A stretch of 64,000 nt of DNA from Azolla caroliniana (taxonomy: Eukaryota > Polypodiophyta): contig JBHGNT010000009.1 of NCBI GenBank assembly GCA_043228905.1, positions 5,332,001 to 5,396,000 of the forward strand. The letters are read 5' to 3'. The notes beneath the pieces are model-generated. The model was not told the origin of the DNA. It saw only the letters and a list, made by a program, of their open reading frames with translations, and did not search any database. Of this stretch, positions 25,799 through 36,178 are shown one piece after another. How positions within the stretch are numbered: position 1 is the stretch's first letter; each line of letters starts with the position of its first letter. Both the position numbers and the translations under genes were made by a program.

Positions 25799-28755
25799 TC
25801 AACTCTTGTAAGGTGTGGGCACGCTTCTCGGCCAACGGATTGATGGATATCTCCGGAATGAAAATGTTGAACTGAGGGTGGAAACCGTAATTTGCAAAGA
25901 ATGGAGAAACCTTAGTTGAGGCATGGATACTGTTATTGTAGGCAAATTCCGCCATGGCAAGGAGGTCCACCCAATCGTCTTGTTGGTAGCTAACTGTACA
26001 CCGGAGGTATTGTTCGAGGATTTGGTTGACTCTTTCGGTTTGGCCATCCATTTGAGGGCGGTGTGCGATTGACAAGTTCACAGAAGTCCCGAATATCTGT
26101 AGAAGTCGGCGCCAAAAGTGGGAGATAAATTGAGGACCTTGATTAGAAGTGACATCCTCAGGCAAACCGTGTAAGCGGACGACATTTTTTAGAAAAAGGG
26201 TAGTTGTCTCCTCCCCCGAAATGGTTTTCGAACATGGGACAAAGTGAACCATCTTCGAAAACCGATCGACGACCACTAGCACCGTGTCATGGTCACTGAC
26301 TCGAGGAAGGTTGGTGATAAAGTCCATAGAGAGAGAAGCCCAAGGTCGACTGGGGATTGGAAGTGGGTGTAGAAGGCTGTATAGACGATGGTGAGCCGCT
26401 TTGGAGCGAGCACAGACGTCACAAGTTTTGATAAATTCTTTGACCAATTTCCAAGGTTGAGGCCACCCAAACCTCCAAGAAAGCAATGCCATCGTTTTGG
26501 CGACCCCAAAGTGTCCGACAAGAGGATCATCATGGCAAGTTTGTAGAACTCGGAGGCGACATGGGCCAGCTGGTACGTAAAGGAGGTGATTACGATAAAG
26601 TAGCCCATCCTGAGTTGTAAAGTGACTGAGATCCGAGATTTGCCTTTCCTGGGATGGGTTGTTGAGGTGCGCCATGATGTCAGTAGAGAAAGGGTTCGAC
26701 GTGGTTGCTTGGGCAATCTCGATGAGCAAGGAATCATCGTGCAACATATAGGTTGCGAACATGTGGAGTTGATCGGGCCGCAATAAACAATGTGATTGCT
26801 GAGAATAAGCATCGTCACCTGGGCGCAATGCGAAATTGGGTCGCCGAGAGAGAGCATCCGCTTTCCCATGTTGAACGCCGGGTCGAAACAAGATTTCGAT
26901 GTCATAGTCGGCAAGAAAAGATGACCAGCGAGCCGGCCTCCGATTCAATGTACGAGTGGTGCTGAAGTAGATGAGATTCTTGTGGTCGGTCACCACCTGA
27001 ATACGATGTTGCGTCCCAGCCAGATAGGGTCGCCATTCAGCGAAGGCCGAGATGATAGCTGCAAGCTCCTTGTCGTAGATCGGATAATTGATTTTCGGGG
27101 CTATAAACTTCTGAGAGTAGAAGGCGACCGGATGTAGGGTGCCGTTGTCATCGGGCTGGGACAAGACCGCACCTATGGCAAAGTCAGAGACGTTGGTTTC
27201 AACCTGGAAAGGGCGGGTGGGGTCGGGGTGGACTAACAGGGGGGCGGAGAGAAAAGTTGCTTTGAGGGAATTAAAAGCATTGTGTGCTGCAGGGGTACAA
27301 AGAAATGGGGTATCTTTTCGGGTAAGTTGGATGAGAGGTTGGACTAGGGAAGAGAACCCCCCCCCGTCTATAAATCGTTTATAAAAATTTGCAAAAACCA
27401 AGAAACGATTGTACCTCTTTTAGCTGAGTCGGAAGAGGCCAATTAGTGATTGCCGCGACCTTGTGTTCATCCATTGTGATCCCGGTAGGTGAGAGCATGT
27501 AACCCAGGAATTCGACAGAGGTCCGATCAAATTCACATTTCTCACTTTTGGCGAAGAGCCCATATTCTTGGAGTTTGGTGAGAACTAGCCAGACGTGGTG
27601 TGTGTGATCCTCCAAGTTGGAAGAAAAAACTAGGATGTCGTCAAGGTAGATGACCACGAAATGATCGAGATACTCTCGAAAAATATCATTCGTCATGTGC
27701 TGGAAAACGGCTGGAGCATTGGTAAGGCCGAAAGGCATCACTTTGTACTTGAAATGTCCATAGCGCATCCGAAAAGCCGTTTTCCACTCGTCCCCAGGCT
27801 TAATGCGCACTAAATTGTAGGCGTCTCGAAGGTTGATTTTGGAGAAGATATGCCCCGTTTAGAGTCGATCGAGGAACGCTGGAATTAAGGGCAGGGGGTA
27901 ACGATTACATACCGTAACTTTGTTGAGACCTCGATAATCCACACATAAGCATAATGAGCCGTCATTTTTTTGACAAATAAGATTGGTGCCCCGGCTGGTG
28001 ATTTGGAGGGTTGAATGAAGCCCTTCGCGAGATTCTCAGCCAAATATGTGCGGAGAGCCTCAAGTTCGGGTTCAAATAACCCATAGATAGGACCGAATGG
28101 GGGATGCTTGCCAGGTTGGAGTTCGATTGGGCAATCGTAGGGACGATGAGCTGGTAACCGATCGGCATTCTGCTTTTCAAAGATGTCGGAAAAGTCGCTA
28201 TATTGGATGGGTAAATTGCTGACAGGAACGGTGATGTTTCCCGACACAATGGCCAGTGTAGCGACCAAACCGGACTTGACCGTAACAGAATCAAGAGAGT
28301 GTTGTGACCGAGCAGGAATTGGCGTTCTTGGAAAAGTGATGGAGCGGCTACACCAATCAACCGTTGGATTGTGTGTCTCCAACCAAGATAGCCCCAACAC
28401 AATCGAATGTCGGGGAGTTGCGATGAGGTTGAAAGTCAGTTCCTCCTGGTGTGCCCCAATTTGAAGTACCAACGGGATAGTGGCTTCGGTAACCGCCCCC
28501 GACGAGAGAACCCGACCGTTGCTCGCTTCAACGGATATGGGTTGTGATGTGCGGACGGTGGGGATATTATGTGCGCATACAAACGATTTATCGATAAAGC
28601 AAGTAGATGCTCCGGAGTCGAGCAAGGCATGAGAATGTATTGAAGTCGAACCAAAACAAAGACTTACTTGCAAAGAAAACCCTCCTAATGGCGGTATAGA
28701 CTTGTAGGAGCATGGAGAAGATGAGTAACGGGAAGCGTCCAACGGCATGGCTCCT
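25799..28755 (-). pseudogene. G: Ty3/gypsy protease-RT-RNase H-integrase remnant
   Basis: Protease LLDSGASTCFIDKSF (about 28560-28620) is followed by NADRLPAHRPYDCPIEL and [14 protein letters not shown] palm is [14 protein letters not shown] (27630-27680), RNase H starts FQVETNVSDFAIGAVLSQ, and integrase has a VGHFGVAKT zinc finger, SMDFITNLP, TSNQGPQFISHFW and RPQMDGQTERVNQ. The frame is broken by a stop near 27858, a frameshift in the RT fingers near 27960 and one extra T near 27395 (FLGF to ANFY). The first integrase Asp is present; the second region reads TSNQG where family members have SDRG, losing that Asp. Confidence 0.82.
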
Positions 28756-28859
28756 ACTGCATCTGGACTTGGTCGTTTTCCTATTGTCGAGGAACCTCCG
28801 CAAGACATGCACGATGGAATTGATGTCGAGGGCCTCACACAGGACAATGGCGGATGACA

Positions 28860-29079
28860 TGGCCAGATTGCCTGCGATGTTAGTTGGGATGACCAAGCCC
28901 TATGCGACCATTTCCGTCGCGGTCTCCGAAATGATGTCAAGACTCTTCTCTTAAACTTCCCGGAGCCCACATCGTTGTCTCAAGTAATCTCCCAAGCTGT
29001 CCAGTGTGACAATCGTCTTTTTGAACTTCATCAAGAAGAACGGGGGACTCGTGGATCTCAGGCTTCTTCTTGTGTTGTT
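28860..29079 (+). pseudogene. G: Ty3/gypsy gag fragment in inverted orientation
   Basis: The plus strand reads ACDVSWDDQALCDHFRRGL, NDVKTLLLNFPEP and SQVISQAVQCDNRLFELH. This matches the gag of element D in this window (WDDKALMEQFRFGLRNDVK, ISRAVRCDNRLFERR). It faces the minus-strand pol of the same element head to head. Confidence 0.75.
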
Positions 29080-29101
29080 CACCTTGATTAGAATCAAGGT
29101 G
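29080..29101. repeat. Perfect 10-bp inverted repeat at the gag edge of G
   Basis: Arms CACCTTGATT and AATCAAGGTG flank a 2-base centre. It lies exactly where the inverted gag stretch ends and LTR-like sequence begins. Confidence 0.8.
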
Positions 29102-29145
29102 CACATGAGTATTTATACAAGAAGGTAGGGCTATGTAAGCCTAGC

Positions 29146-29298
29146 TTGCATGTATTCTCATTTTCTTCACAAACACGTAGTGATCGGCTTGCGTTTTGTG
29201 GTAGCCTTGATCGGTTATGAAGGAGTTGAACTTCCGGTACCATTTCCGGGGGGCTTGCTTCAATCCGTATAAGCTCTTCTTCAGCCGACACACCACGT
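29146..29298 (-). pseudogene. Copia-A RT middle piece
   Basis: Minus strand reads VCRLKKSLYGLKQAPRKWY, TDQGYHKTQADHYVFVKK, the RT segment just before the catalytic YVDD in Ty1/copia. It is cut on the right by element B at the duplicated ACGT and continues at 41731. Confidence 0.88.
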
Positions 29299-29934
29299 TG
29301 TCGTGAAGAAAACCGTCCACAAGCGGAATCGGTGCACCGGAGCATAGGGACCGGCTCTTCATGCACGTACGCCTTGTGTTGTACATAGGAGAGAATTAGG
29401 GACATGGGAGATCCTAGGTAGGTAGATTCGGTAGGTAGGAAGTTAATAGGAAACGGCTCCCTTCTTGCCTATAAAAGGAGGGAGACGAGGAGGAGGAGGG
29501 GGTGCGCGAAGTAAGAGAGGACGAAGTGCTGTCGGATTGTGGGCCGAAGGCTTCTCTCTCTTCCAAACTCCATAGCTTCTTTCTGCGCAGGTTTCGGGAG
29601 GCTCGCGCTGCTCTGAGGAATGCCCGAGTGCTTCCGGCAGCACCTCCAACCTACTCCTTTCTTTCTGTGCGTTTGCGAACAGGCATCGGCATCTGTTCCC
29701 GGCCTGTTCGGTTGTAACCGACTTCGTGTTCTTGTTGTTTGTCTTTGTTAATACATACATACATTCGTGTCTATCTGTGTCGCTGTCCCACTCGCGTCTT
29801 TGTGTCGAAGGGCCGCGTCCCTGCGAATCTACGCTCGCACGTAGTGGGTTCCCTTCTCCTTTCTCTCTTGCTCTTCGGTACAAGACCCCCGAGGTCCCGC
29901 CCCATTCCATGCATCCGCGAGGAATACCTCGACA
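29299..29934 (+). repeat. Element B 5' LTR
   Basis: It carries a TATAAAAGGAGGGAG promoter box at about 29470-29484. It ends GAATACCTCGACA. Pairs with 41087-41726. Confidence 0.93.
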
Positions 29935-29936
29935 TC

Positions 29937-29956
29937 TTGGTGAACCCGACGTGAAG
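29937..29956 (+). promoter_or_regulatory. Element B primer-binding site
   Basis: TTGGTGAACCCGACGTGAAG begins two bases after the LTR. An identical site follows the 5' LTR of element F. The TGG start fits a tRNA CCA end. It is not the usual plant initiator-Met site; the primer tRNA was not identified. Confidence 0.75.
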
Positions 29957-29978
29957 GAAGGCGACAGAAGAGCAGAAG

Positions 29979-30766
29979 ATGAAAGGGTCGGATCTTGCGG
30001 AGGCCATGGCTTCAGCCGTGGATCGGATATTAAGCGCACGCAAGGGCTCCGACGCCCTCGACAGAGCCATTGAGGCGGTCGTCGGTACGATCGGCCGGTT
30101 TAGCGGAAAGGATGCCACGAAGTATTTGGCGTCCTACGGGGCAGAAATGCTGATGCGGGACATTCCGGAAGAGAGGCGTCTTGCCGGGTTTCCTCGAGTG
30201 GCGATGCCGAGCATCCATGCGGAGGTGCTCGAGGTGCGGGCGGAGAGCCGTACCTGGGAGGAGTTCGAAGGCCGACTCCTGGAAAAATACGGGCTGGACG
30301 ACGCGCTCCGGCTTTCGAAACGAGACTTCATGGAATGGGTGGAGTCCCCCGGCAAGGGAAGAAACGCGTCGGCACTCCTCCGGGAATTCGAAGAACGCTT
30401 TGCGCGCCTTTCGGCGCTTGACCGAACCGTTCTGGATATGAGCCGGGTCCTACTGTTCGTCAAGTCGGTGGACGAGCGGGACCGGGATCAAGTCGGCTCC
30501 TTGCTGGAAACCGAAGACGGGCTGACGACCGACTGGGTTGCGGTTAAGAGAGTCTGTGGCCATTTTGACAAACGATGAGAATGGGCTGACATCGGGGCGG
30601 CTGGTGCGGGCTCTGTCACATCAAGGAGGCTTGAACCGGCACCACAAGGGCGAAGGGAAGAAACCTGGGAATGGCTTGAAACCGGTCCGGCTTCGACCGG
30701 CATGGTCAATGGCTCGTCCGGAGGAGCAGCGCTAGAGGAGTTGACGCGGGCGATAAAGGATCTCCA
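29979..30766 (+). pseudogene. Element B gag, N-terminal part
   Basis: The frame starts at ATG 29979 and runs 199 codons (EAMASAVDRILSARKG, IGRFSGKDATKYLASYGAEM, LLREFEERFARLSALDR, VLLFVKSVDERD, CGHFDKR). A TGA at 30576-30578 stops it. The same frame then stays open to the Copia-C insertion (GSSGGAALEELTRAIKDL), so a single nonsense change, CGA to TGA in context, probably split it. It is homologous to the gag of element F at 56770. Confidence 0.82.
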
Positions 30767-30937
30767 TGTCGAATACAAGTGTATAATGGACGTATTCACA
30801 CTATCCCTTTGGGCCATTTGTGTAATTAGCATAAATGGTAGTTGCCCTAAGTCGGTCACTATATATAGTGACCTTGTAACCTTTTTGTAGTGTTGGGTGT
30901 TGTATTATTGTTTCTATTGAATAGAAAGTCTTTTGTG

Positions 30938-30982
<45 letters not shown>

Positions 30983-31070
30983 AACGACCTAGAAACTGTC
31001 ATACGCAGGTATTCAAACACCAATCGATTGCTTCTTGATCTTCCGCATCGACACGGCCTTGTCTCCAACA
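30767..31070 (+). repeat. Copia-C 5' LTR
   Basis: 304 bp, with CACTATATATAGTG as a symmetrical TATA-box region and a (CT)n tract at about 30939-30978. Confidence 0.95.
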
Positions 31071-31072
31071 TC

Positions 31073-31084
31073 TGGTATCAGAGC
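31073..31084 (+). promoter_or_regulatory. Copia-C primer-binding site (initiator Met tRNA)
   Basis: TGGTATCAGAGC, the standard plant Ty1/copia site, lies two bases after the LTR. Confidence 0.93.
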
Positions 31085-31650
31085 CTGCACAGTATTCGGT
31101 CCTTCATCCCGCTGTCGGCCGTCGTCTCAGCCTGCACAGCATTCGGTTTCTTGCGTCATTCGAAGAAGAGAGAAGAAGAAGAAAAACGAGGTTTGCATCT
31201 CATCGCGTTAGATCATCTTCGCTTGGAGTAAGCCAGCAGGTTGTACTCTGTTCCTTGTGATCGTAACCGCTCGAGGTGAAATCCCCTTGCGCAACATTGA
31301 CACGATCGTGCTCCACCCGGTTAAACGGCATCCGAAGAGGTAATCAAACGCCGCTCATTGTAACCACTCGGTGCAGATCGGTCTCAAGACAACAACCCCA
31401 ATTCGTGCTTCATCCGGCTGATCGACATTCGGGAGGATCAGTTGGATCCGTCTCTCTCGTTGCTGCAGTCACCTGAAGCAGAATCGGTCCAGACAATCGG
31501 TTTCAATAATCGGTATTCGAGCAAGTTCCGAAGCCGAACCGACTCGGGTTCAAATCCGACTAGAACGATATCGGGTGAGCCAACCGGCTGCACTCCAACA
31601 AGGTTTGTAGTCAACTCCGAACCGAGCTTCGTCAACCGAAACCGAATTTG

Positions 31651-34600
31651 ATGGCATCAACATCCGGCTCGTCAGAAATGAGTCTACGAAAGTTCGATGG
31701 ATCGAACTTCAACTTCTGGAAGGAGCAAATGCAGGACTATCTCATAGTCAAGGGGCAAATCGATCCCATCGAAAATGAAGAACCTCCAGAAGGATACAAA
31801 CCAATTGAGTGGCAGAAGCTGGACAGAATCGTCCGTGCCACGATTCGGATGCACCTATCGGAATCGGTATACTTTACGGTGCAATCGTGTACGACAGCAT
31901 TCGAACTGTGGAAAACACTGTCGGACACTTACGAAAAGAAGGTCGCCGCAACGAAGATGTTTCTGATCCGGCGCCTCTACAACTTGCGGATGAAAGAATC
32001 CGATTCGGTTCAAGCACACCGCAATGAGTACGAAAGCATAAGCTCCCAAATCTCATCTCAGGGGACGGCAATCGAGGATGAACTCAGAGCAATGATACTC
32101 ATGAGCAGCCTTCCCTCATCATGGGAAACTTTCGTCACAACTGTGTGCAACGCGTCAACCACGGCTGTTAAATACTCCGAAGTCACGAGCGCAATCCTGA
32201 CCGAAGCAGCTCGGAGAAAGTCTTTCGCCAAAGACTCAACAGACGACGCTTATGTAGTACAAGGTTCGACAGACCGATCGAACATACGAGGAAGAGATTC
32301 CTCACGACCGCCGAACAATCAGCGAAGACGGAGCCAGTCACGGAATAACCGAATCTGCAACTACTGCAAGAAACCCGGACACATCAAAGCCGACTGCCGC
32401 ACACTCAAGAACAAGAACGACAAGTCTCAGAGATCAGACAAGAAGAGTGGCCGGCATGAGGAGATCAATTACGTCAGCTTCTCAGCTGATGTGCTACCAG
32501 ACGACCCGAATATACTATCAATCGAAAATCCAGTCGGATCAGAAGTTCTACTCACGACTGAAGAATCGAGCACATGGCTCTTAGATTCGGGCGCGTCATT
32601 TCACGTGACTCCTCATCGATCCCAATTTCGGCAATATACGATCCGTCACTCCGACTCAGTTCGAGTCGGCAACTCACAACACTGTGACATCATCGGAATC
32701 GGCACAGTAGAGCTCAACCTTGCAGGTGGCTCTACACTTGTACTCCACAATGTCCGACATGTACCCGAGCTCTCAAGGCCATTGATCTCAGTCGGACAAC
32801 TAGATGAAGACGGCATTCGTGCCGGTTTTTCTTCGGGAGGGTGGACACTCCACAGGGGGAACCTCCTGCTTGCTAGAGGACCCAAGATACACTCCCTGTA
32901 TCCGTTACATGTTACGCTCAGAGAGGGTAACCTGTTTTTGGTGGATATTCCTGTGTCATCACTATGGCACCGAAGATTAGGACACCTCAGCAAGGCCGGC
33001 ATTACGCATCTATCTAGAGCCGGATACATCCCCAAACTCTCCTTCTCCGACCATCAATTCTGCGAGCATTGCCAGTATGGCAAACAAGCAGCCGCATCAC
33101 ACCCGACATTAGCACCAAGAGAAACGAGACCTCTCGATTTAGTCCATTCGGACGTCTGTGGCCCAATGCCGCATCAGTCTCTAGGCGGTGCCTCTTACTT
33201 CGTCAGTTTTATTGACGATTCGACTCGAAAGGTGTGGGCTTATCCAATTCGCACCAAAGATCGGGTCTTCTCGATCTTCTCAGATTGGCTCGCTATGGTA
33301 GAAAATCAAACCGACCGAAAACTGAAATGCTTTCGGACAGACAATGGGGGAGAGTTCAAATCAGAAGAATTCGTCAAATTCTGCCGACAACGCGGCATCC
33401 GACGTGAATTTACGGCACCACACAGTCCGGAGCAAAACGGGATTGCAGAACGAATGAATCGGACAATCCAAGAAAGGATAGTTTCCATGCTCCAACACTC
33501 CGGACTGTCGGATGGCTTCTGGGCAGAGGCTCTACTCACGGCAGTACACATAATCAATATGTCGCCAAGTAGACCTCTAGGACTTCAAATTCCTCAGGAA
33601 CTATGGATCGGCAGTAAGCCGAATTACGACAAGCTGAGGATCTTCGGATGCGAGGCGTACGCCCTTATTCCGAAAGATGATCGCCGAAAACTTGCACCTC
33701 GGTCCAGGAAATGCATTTTCCTTGGATATGGATCAGACGGCGAAATGGGATACCGACTCTGGGACCCCGAACGCAGACAAATCGTTCGAAGTTTGGACGT
33801 TGTGTTCAACGAGTCGGCTATGAATCCATCAGTCGAAAAACCGATTGAAGTCCGAAGGGTAACATTTTCCGATGTGCCGACCCTTCAAGAAGGCCCCGCT
33901 CTCAACACACGGTCAGCTTCACGGGTAGCTGAACCTTACACTACCGACTCGGACAACCCCGACTCGGCACAGCAGAACAATCCGCTTTCGGACCATCCGA
34001 CCACGATACCCGATGCGACCAGTCCAATCATACCTCGACGATCCGAGAGACTGTCGCAACCTCCGGAGAGGTACTCTCCTGGAATTTTCTTCACCGACGC
34101 CGGCGAACCGACGTCTTACGAAGAAGCATCGACATCTGTCGATTCAGCCACCTGGCATCTGGCGATGGAGTCGGAAATGCACTCCATTCGGGCAAACAAG
34201 ACTTGGGATCTGGTCGAATTACCTAAGAATCGACGTGCTCTTCCTTGCAAGTGGGTTTATCGACTAAAAGAGACGTCTGATTCGACCACCCCAAAGTACA
34301 AGGCCAGATTAGTTGCGAAGGGCTTCCGACAAGAATATGGCGTCGACTTCGACGAGATTTTTTCACCAGTGGTGAAAATGACAACCCTTCGTTTTCTACT
34401 CGGCGTAGTGGCAGCCGACAACTTGGAGCTGATTCAGCTAGATGTCAAAACAGCCTTCCTCCATGGTGATCTCGAGGAGGAAATTTATATGGAGCAGCCA
34501 AAAGGCTTCGTGGCAACTGGCCAAGAACATCTAGTCTGCCGACTCAGGAAGAGTCTATACGGCCTCAAACAGGCACCGCAACAATGGTACAAGAAGTTCG

Positions 34601-35682
34601 ACGACTTCATCCAATCGATCGGCTTCTCAAAAAGCGATGAGGACCATTGTCTCTTTACCAACACAGCTCAAGATGGATCACCCATCTTCCTCATCATTTA
34701 CGTGGACGACATGCTAATTTCTGGACGCCACGCGGGCGAACTTGCCGATCTCATTCGGCAACTGCGGTTGAAGTTTGCCATGAAGGACCTCGGTCCGGCA
34801 CGACACATACTCGGCATGAAGATTAGTCGGCATCGCGATAAACGACATCTTTTTTTGTCTCAGACCGACTATATCGGACGTGTCTTGGAACACTTCAACA
34901 TGCAATCAGCCAAATCTGCTTCAACCCCGCTCCCCATGAATCTTCGGCTCTCTCAGCGAGACTGCCCGACATCCGGTCCGGAGGGGGAAGATATGAAGTC
35001 GGTACCGTATGCACCGGCAGTCGGCTCCCTTATGTACCTGATGGTCGCGACACGGCCTGATATTTCTCACGCCGTAGGAGTCGTTAGCAGATTTATGCAC
35101 AATCCCGGCCGATCGCATTGGAACGCAGTCAAGCATGTGTTCAGATATCTGGCTGGCACAAAAGACCACGGCATTCTCTTCGGTCCGAACCGAACCTCAG
35201 GCGTAGTCGGTTACACCGACTCGGATTTCGCCGGCTGTATAGACAGTCGGAAATCAACAACCGGATACTGCTTCAAATTCGGCAATGGAGCAATCTCGTG
35301 GAAGTCGAAACTTCAGGAGTGCACAGCGACCTCAACGACCGAAGCAGAATATGTAGCTGCGTCCGACGCAGCAAAAGAAGCTTTGTGGCTCGGTCGGCTG
35401 GCGCACACGTTTCGACAAGTCGACCATGACTCGGCTCCAGTTGTCTACAACGACAGTCAAGGTGCTGTTGCCTTGTCGAAAAATCCGGTTCACCACAACG
35501 CCTCCAAACATATCGACGTTCGATATCACTTCGTTCGGGACTGCGTCATTTCAGGGAAAATAGGTCTAGAGAAAATATCCACAACCGACAATGTCGCAGA
35601 TGGAATGACCAAGTGTCTTTCGGCAGACCGCTTTCGGTTTCTTCGGCATCAGATGGGCGTAACGACAAACCAGTCCGGTTAG
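31651..35682 (+). CDS. Copia-C gag-pol polyprotein, intact
   Basis: One frame of 1343 codons encodes the whole Ty1/copia polyprotein. The gag domain comes first (FNFWKEQMQDYLIVKGQ near residue 20). A CCHC zinc knuckle CNYCKKPGHIKADC lies at about 235, protease LLDSGASFHVTPH at about 310 and the pre-integrase HRRLGHLSKAG at about 435. Integrase has LVHSDVCG (about 495), RTDNGGEF (about 561) and PEQNGIAERMNRT. RT has KTAFLHGDLEEEIYMEQP and catalytic YVDD (about 1016). RNase H has YTDSDFAGCIDSRKSTTGY (about 1187) and TSTTEAEYVAA (about 1230). All catalytic residues looked for are present. ATG 31651 is chosen over an upstream TTG because it is the first ATG after the leader. It occupies 31651-35682 without frameshift, unlike every other polyprotein in the window. 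Confidence 0.96.
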   Translation: MASTSGSSEMSLRKFDGSNFNFWKEQMQDYLIVKGQIDPIENEEPPEGYKPIEWQKLDRIVRATIRMHLSESVYFTVQSCTTAFELWKTLSDTYEKKVAATKMFLIRRLYNLRMKESDSVQAHRNEYESISSQISSQGTAIEDELRAMILMSSLPSSWETFVTTVCNASTTAVKYSEVTSAILTEAARRKSFAKDSTDDAYVVQGSTDRSNIRGRDSSRPPNNQRRRSQSRNNRICNYCKKPGHIKADCRTLKNKNDKSQRSDKKSGRHEEINYVSFSADVLPDDPNILSIENPVGSEVLLTTEESSTWLLDSGASFHVTPHRSQFRQYTIRHSDSVRVGNSQHCDIIGIGTVELNLAGGSTLVLHNVRHVPELSRPLISVGQLDEDGIRAGFSSGGWTLHRGNLLLARGPKIHSLYPLHVTLREGNLFLVDIPVSSLWHRRLGHLSKAGITHLSRAGYIPKLSFSDHQFCEHCQYGKQAAASHPTLAPRETRPLDLVHSDVCGPMPHQSLGGASYFVSFIDDSTRKVWAYPIRTKDRVFSIFSDWLAMVENQTDRKLKCFRTDNGGEFKSEEFVKFCRQRGIRREFTAPHSPEQNGIAERMNRTIQERIVSMLQHSGLSDGFWAEALLTAVHIINMSPSRPLGLQIPQELWIGSKPNYDKLRIFGCEAYALIPKDDRRKLAPRSRKCIFLGYGSDGEMGYRLWDPERRQIVRSLDVVFNESAMNPSVEKPIEVRRVTFSDVPTLQEGPALNTRSASRVAEPYTTDSDNPDSAQQNNPLSDHPTTIPDATSPIIPRRSERLSQPPERYSPGIFFTDAGEPTSYEEASTSVDSATWHLAMESEMHSIRANKTWDLVELPKNRRALPCKWVYRLKETSDSTTPKYKARLVAKGFRQEYGVDFDEIFSPVVKMTTLRFLLGVVAADNLELIQLDVKTAFLHGDLEEEIYMEQPKGFVATGQEHLVCRLRKSLYGLKQAPQQWYKKFDDFIQSIGFSKSDEDHCLFTNTAQDGSPIFLIIYVDDMLISGRHAGELADLIRQLRLKFAMKDLGPARHILGMKISRHRDKRHLFLSQTDYIGRVLEHFNMQSAKSASTPLPMNLRLSQRDCPTSGPEGEDMKSVPYAPAVGSLMYLMVATRPDISHAVGVVSRFMHNPGRSHWNAVKHVFRYLAGTKDHGILFGPNRTSGVVGYTDSDFAGCIDSRKSTTGYCFKFGNGAISWKSKLQECTATSTTEAEYVAASDAAKEALWLGRLAHTFRQVDHDSAPVVYNDSQGAVALSKNPVHHNASKHIDVRYHFVRDCVISGKIGLEKISTTDNVADGMTKCLSADRFRFLRHQMGVTTNQSG

Positions 35683-35861
35683 AGCCGGACACAGAGCAGG
35701 ATGGTTCCCGACAACCGACATCAGTTCCTTAATGATCGGCTTCAACTGTTCCGACCCGACCAGTTCGGTCTTCTGCCTTCGGACCCTGCCGACTCGAACA
35801 AAGCTGATATGTCCGAGAACCTAAGTCTATACCTGTAATCTTAGATAACCCATGTATACGC

Positions 35862-35875
35862 CCATTATGGGGGAG
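35862..35875 (+). other. Copia-C polypurine tract
   Basis: ATTATGGGGGAG directly abuts the 3' LTR at 35876; it primes plus-strand DNA synthesis in LTR elements. Confidence 0.75.
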
Positions 35876-36046
35876 TGTCGAATACAAGTGTATAATGGAC
35901 GTATTCACACTATCCCTTTGGGCCATTTGTGTAATTAGCATAAATGGTAGTTGCCCTAAGTCGGTCACTATATATAGTGACCTTGTAACCTTTTTGTAGG
36001 GTTGGGTGTTGTATTATTGTTTCTATTGAATAGAAAGTCTTTTGTG

Positions 36047-36085
<39 letters not shown>

Positions 36086-36173
36086 AACGACCTAGAAACT
36101 GTCATACGCAGGTATTCAAACACCAATCGATTGCTTCTTGATCTTCCGCATCGACACGGCCTTGTCTCCAACA
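35876..36173 (+). repeat. Copia-C 3' LTR
   Basis: 298 bp; six bases shorter than the 5' LTR because the CT run has fewer units. Confidence 0.95.
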
Positions 36174-36178
36174 CTCCA

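Larger units (their letters stand above)
25727..29145 (-). mobile_element. G: truncated and rearranged Ty3/gypsy chromovirus-type fragment
   Basis: The left edge is a TGTCACGG terminus, i.e. an LTR end reading GTGACA on the minus strand, preceded by pol. The right edge has a short LTR-like piece with a TATAAATACTC box (minus strand, about 29100-29145). Pol is on the minus strand but gag is on the plus strand, so the copy is internally inverted. No target duplication is visible. The flanking Copia-A RT pieces do not abut; roughly 110 codons, including its YVDD, are absent. Exact edges on the right are uncertain by some tens of bases. Confidence 0.72.
30767..36173 (+). mobile_element. Copia-C: intact, young Ty1/copia element nested in B
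   Basis: LTRs 30767-31070 and 35876-36173 start TGTCGAATAC and end TCTCCAACA. Perfect 5-bp duplications CTCCA lie at 30762-30766 and 36174-36178. By eye the LTRs differ by one substitution (TAGTGTTGGG versus TAGGGTTGGG) and the length of a CT run. A canonical primer-binding site, a single uninterrupted polyprotein and a polypurine tract are present. All parts for autonomous transposition are visible. Confidence 0.96.

Noticed and set aside
29443-30578. Long minus-strand frames opposite the B LTR and gag
   Set aside because: GC-rich antisense shadows; the plus-strand Gag has clear homology to the element F Gag.
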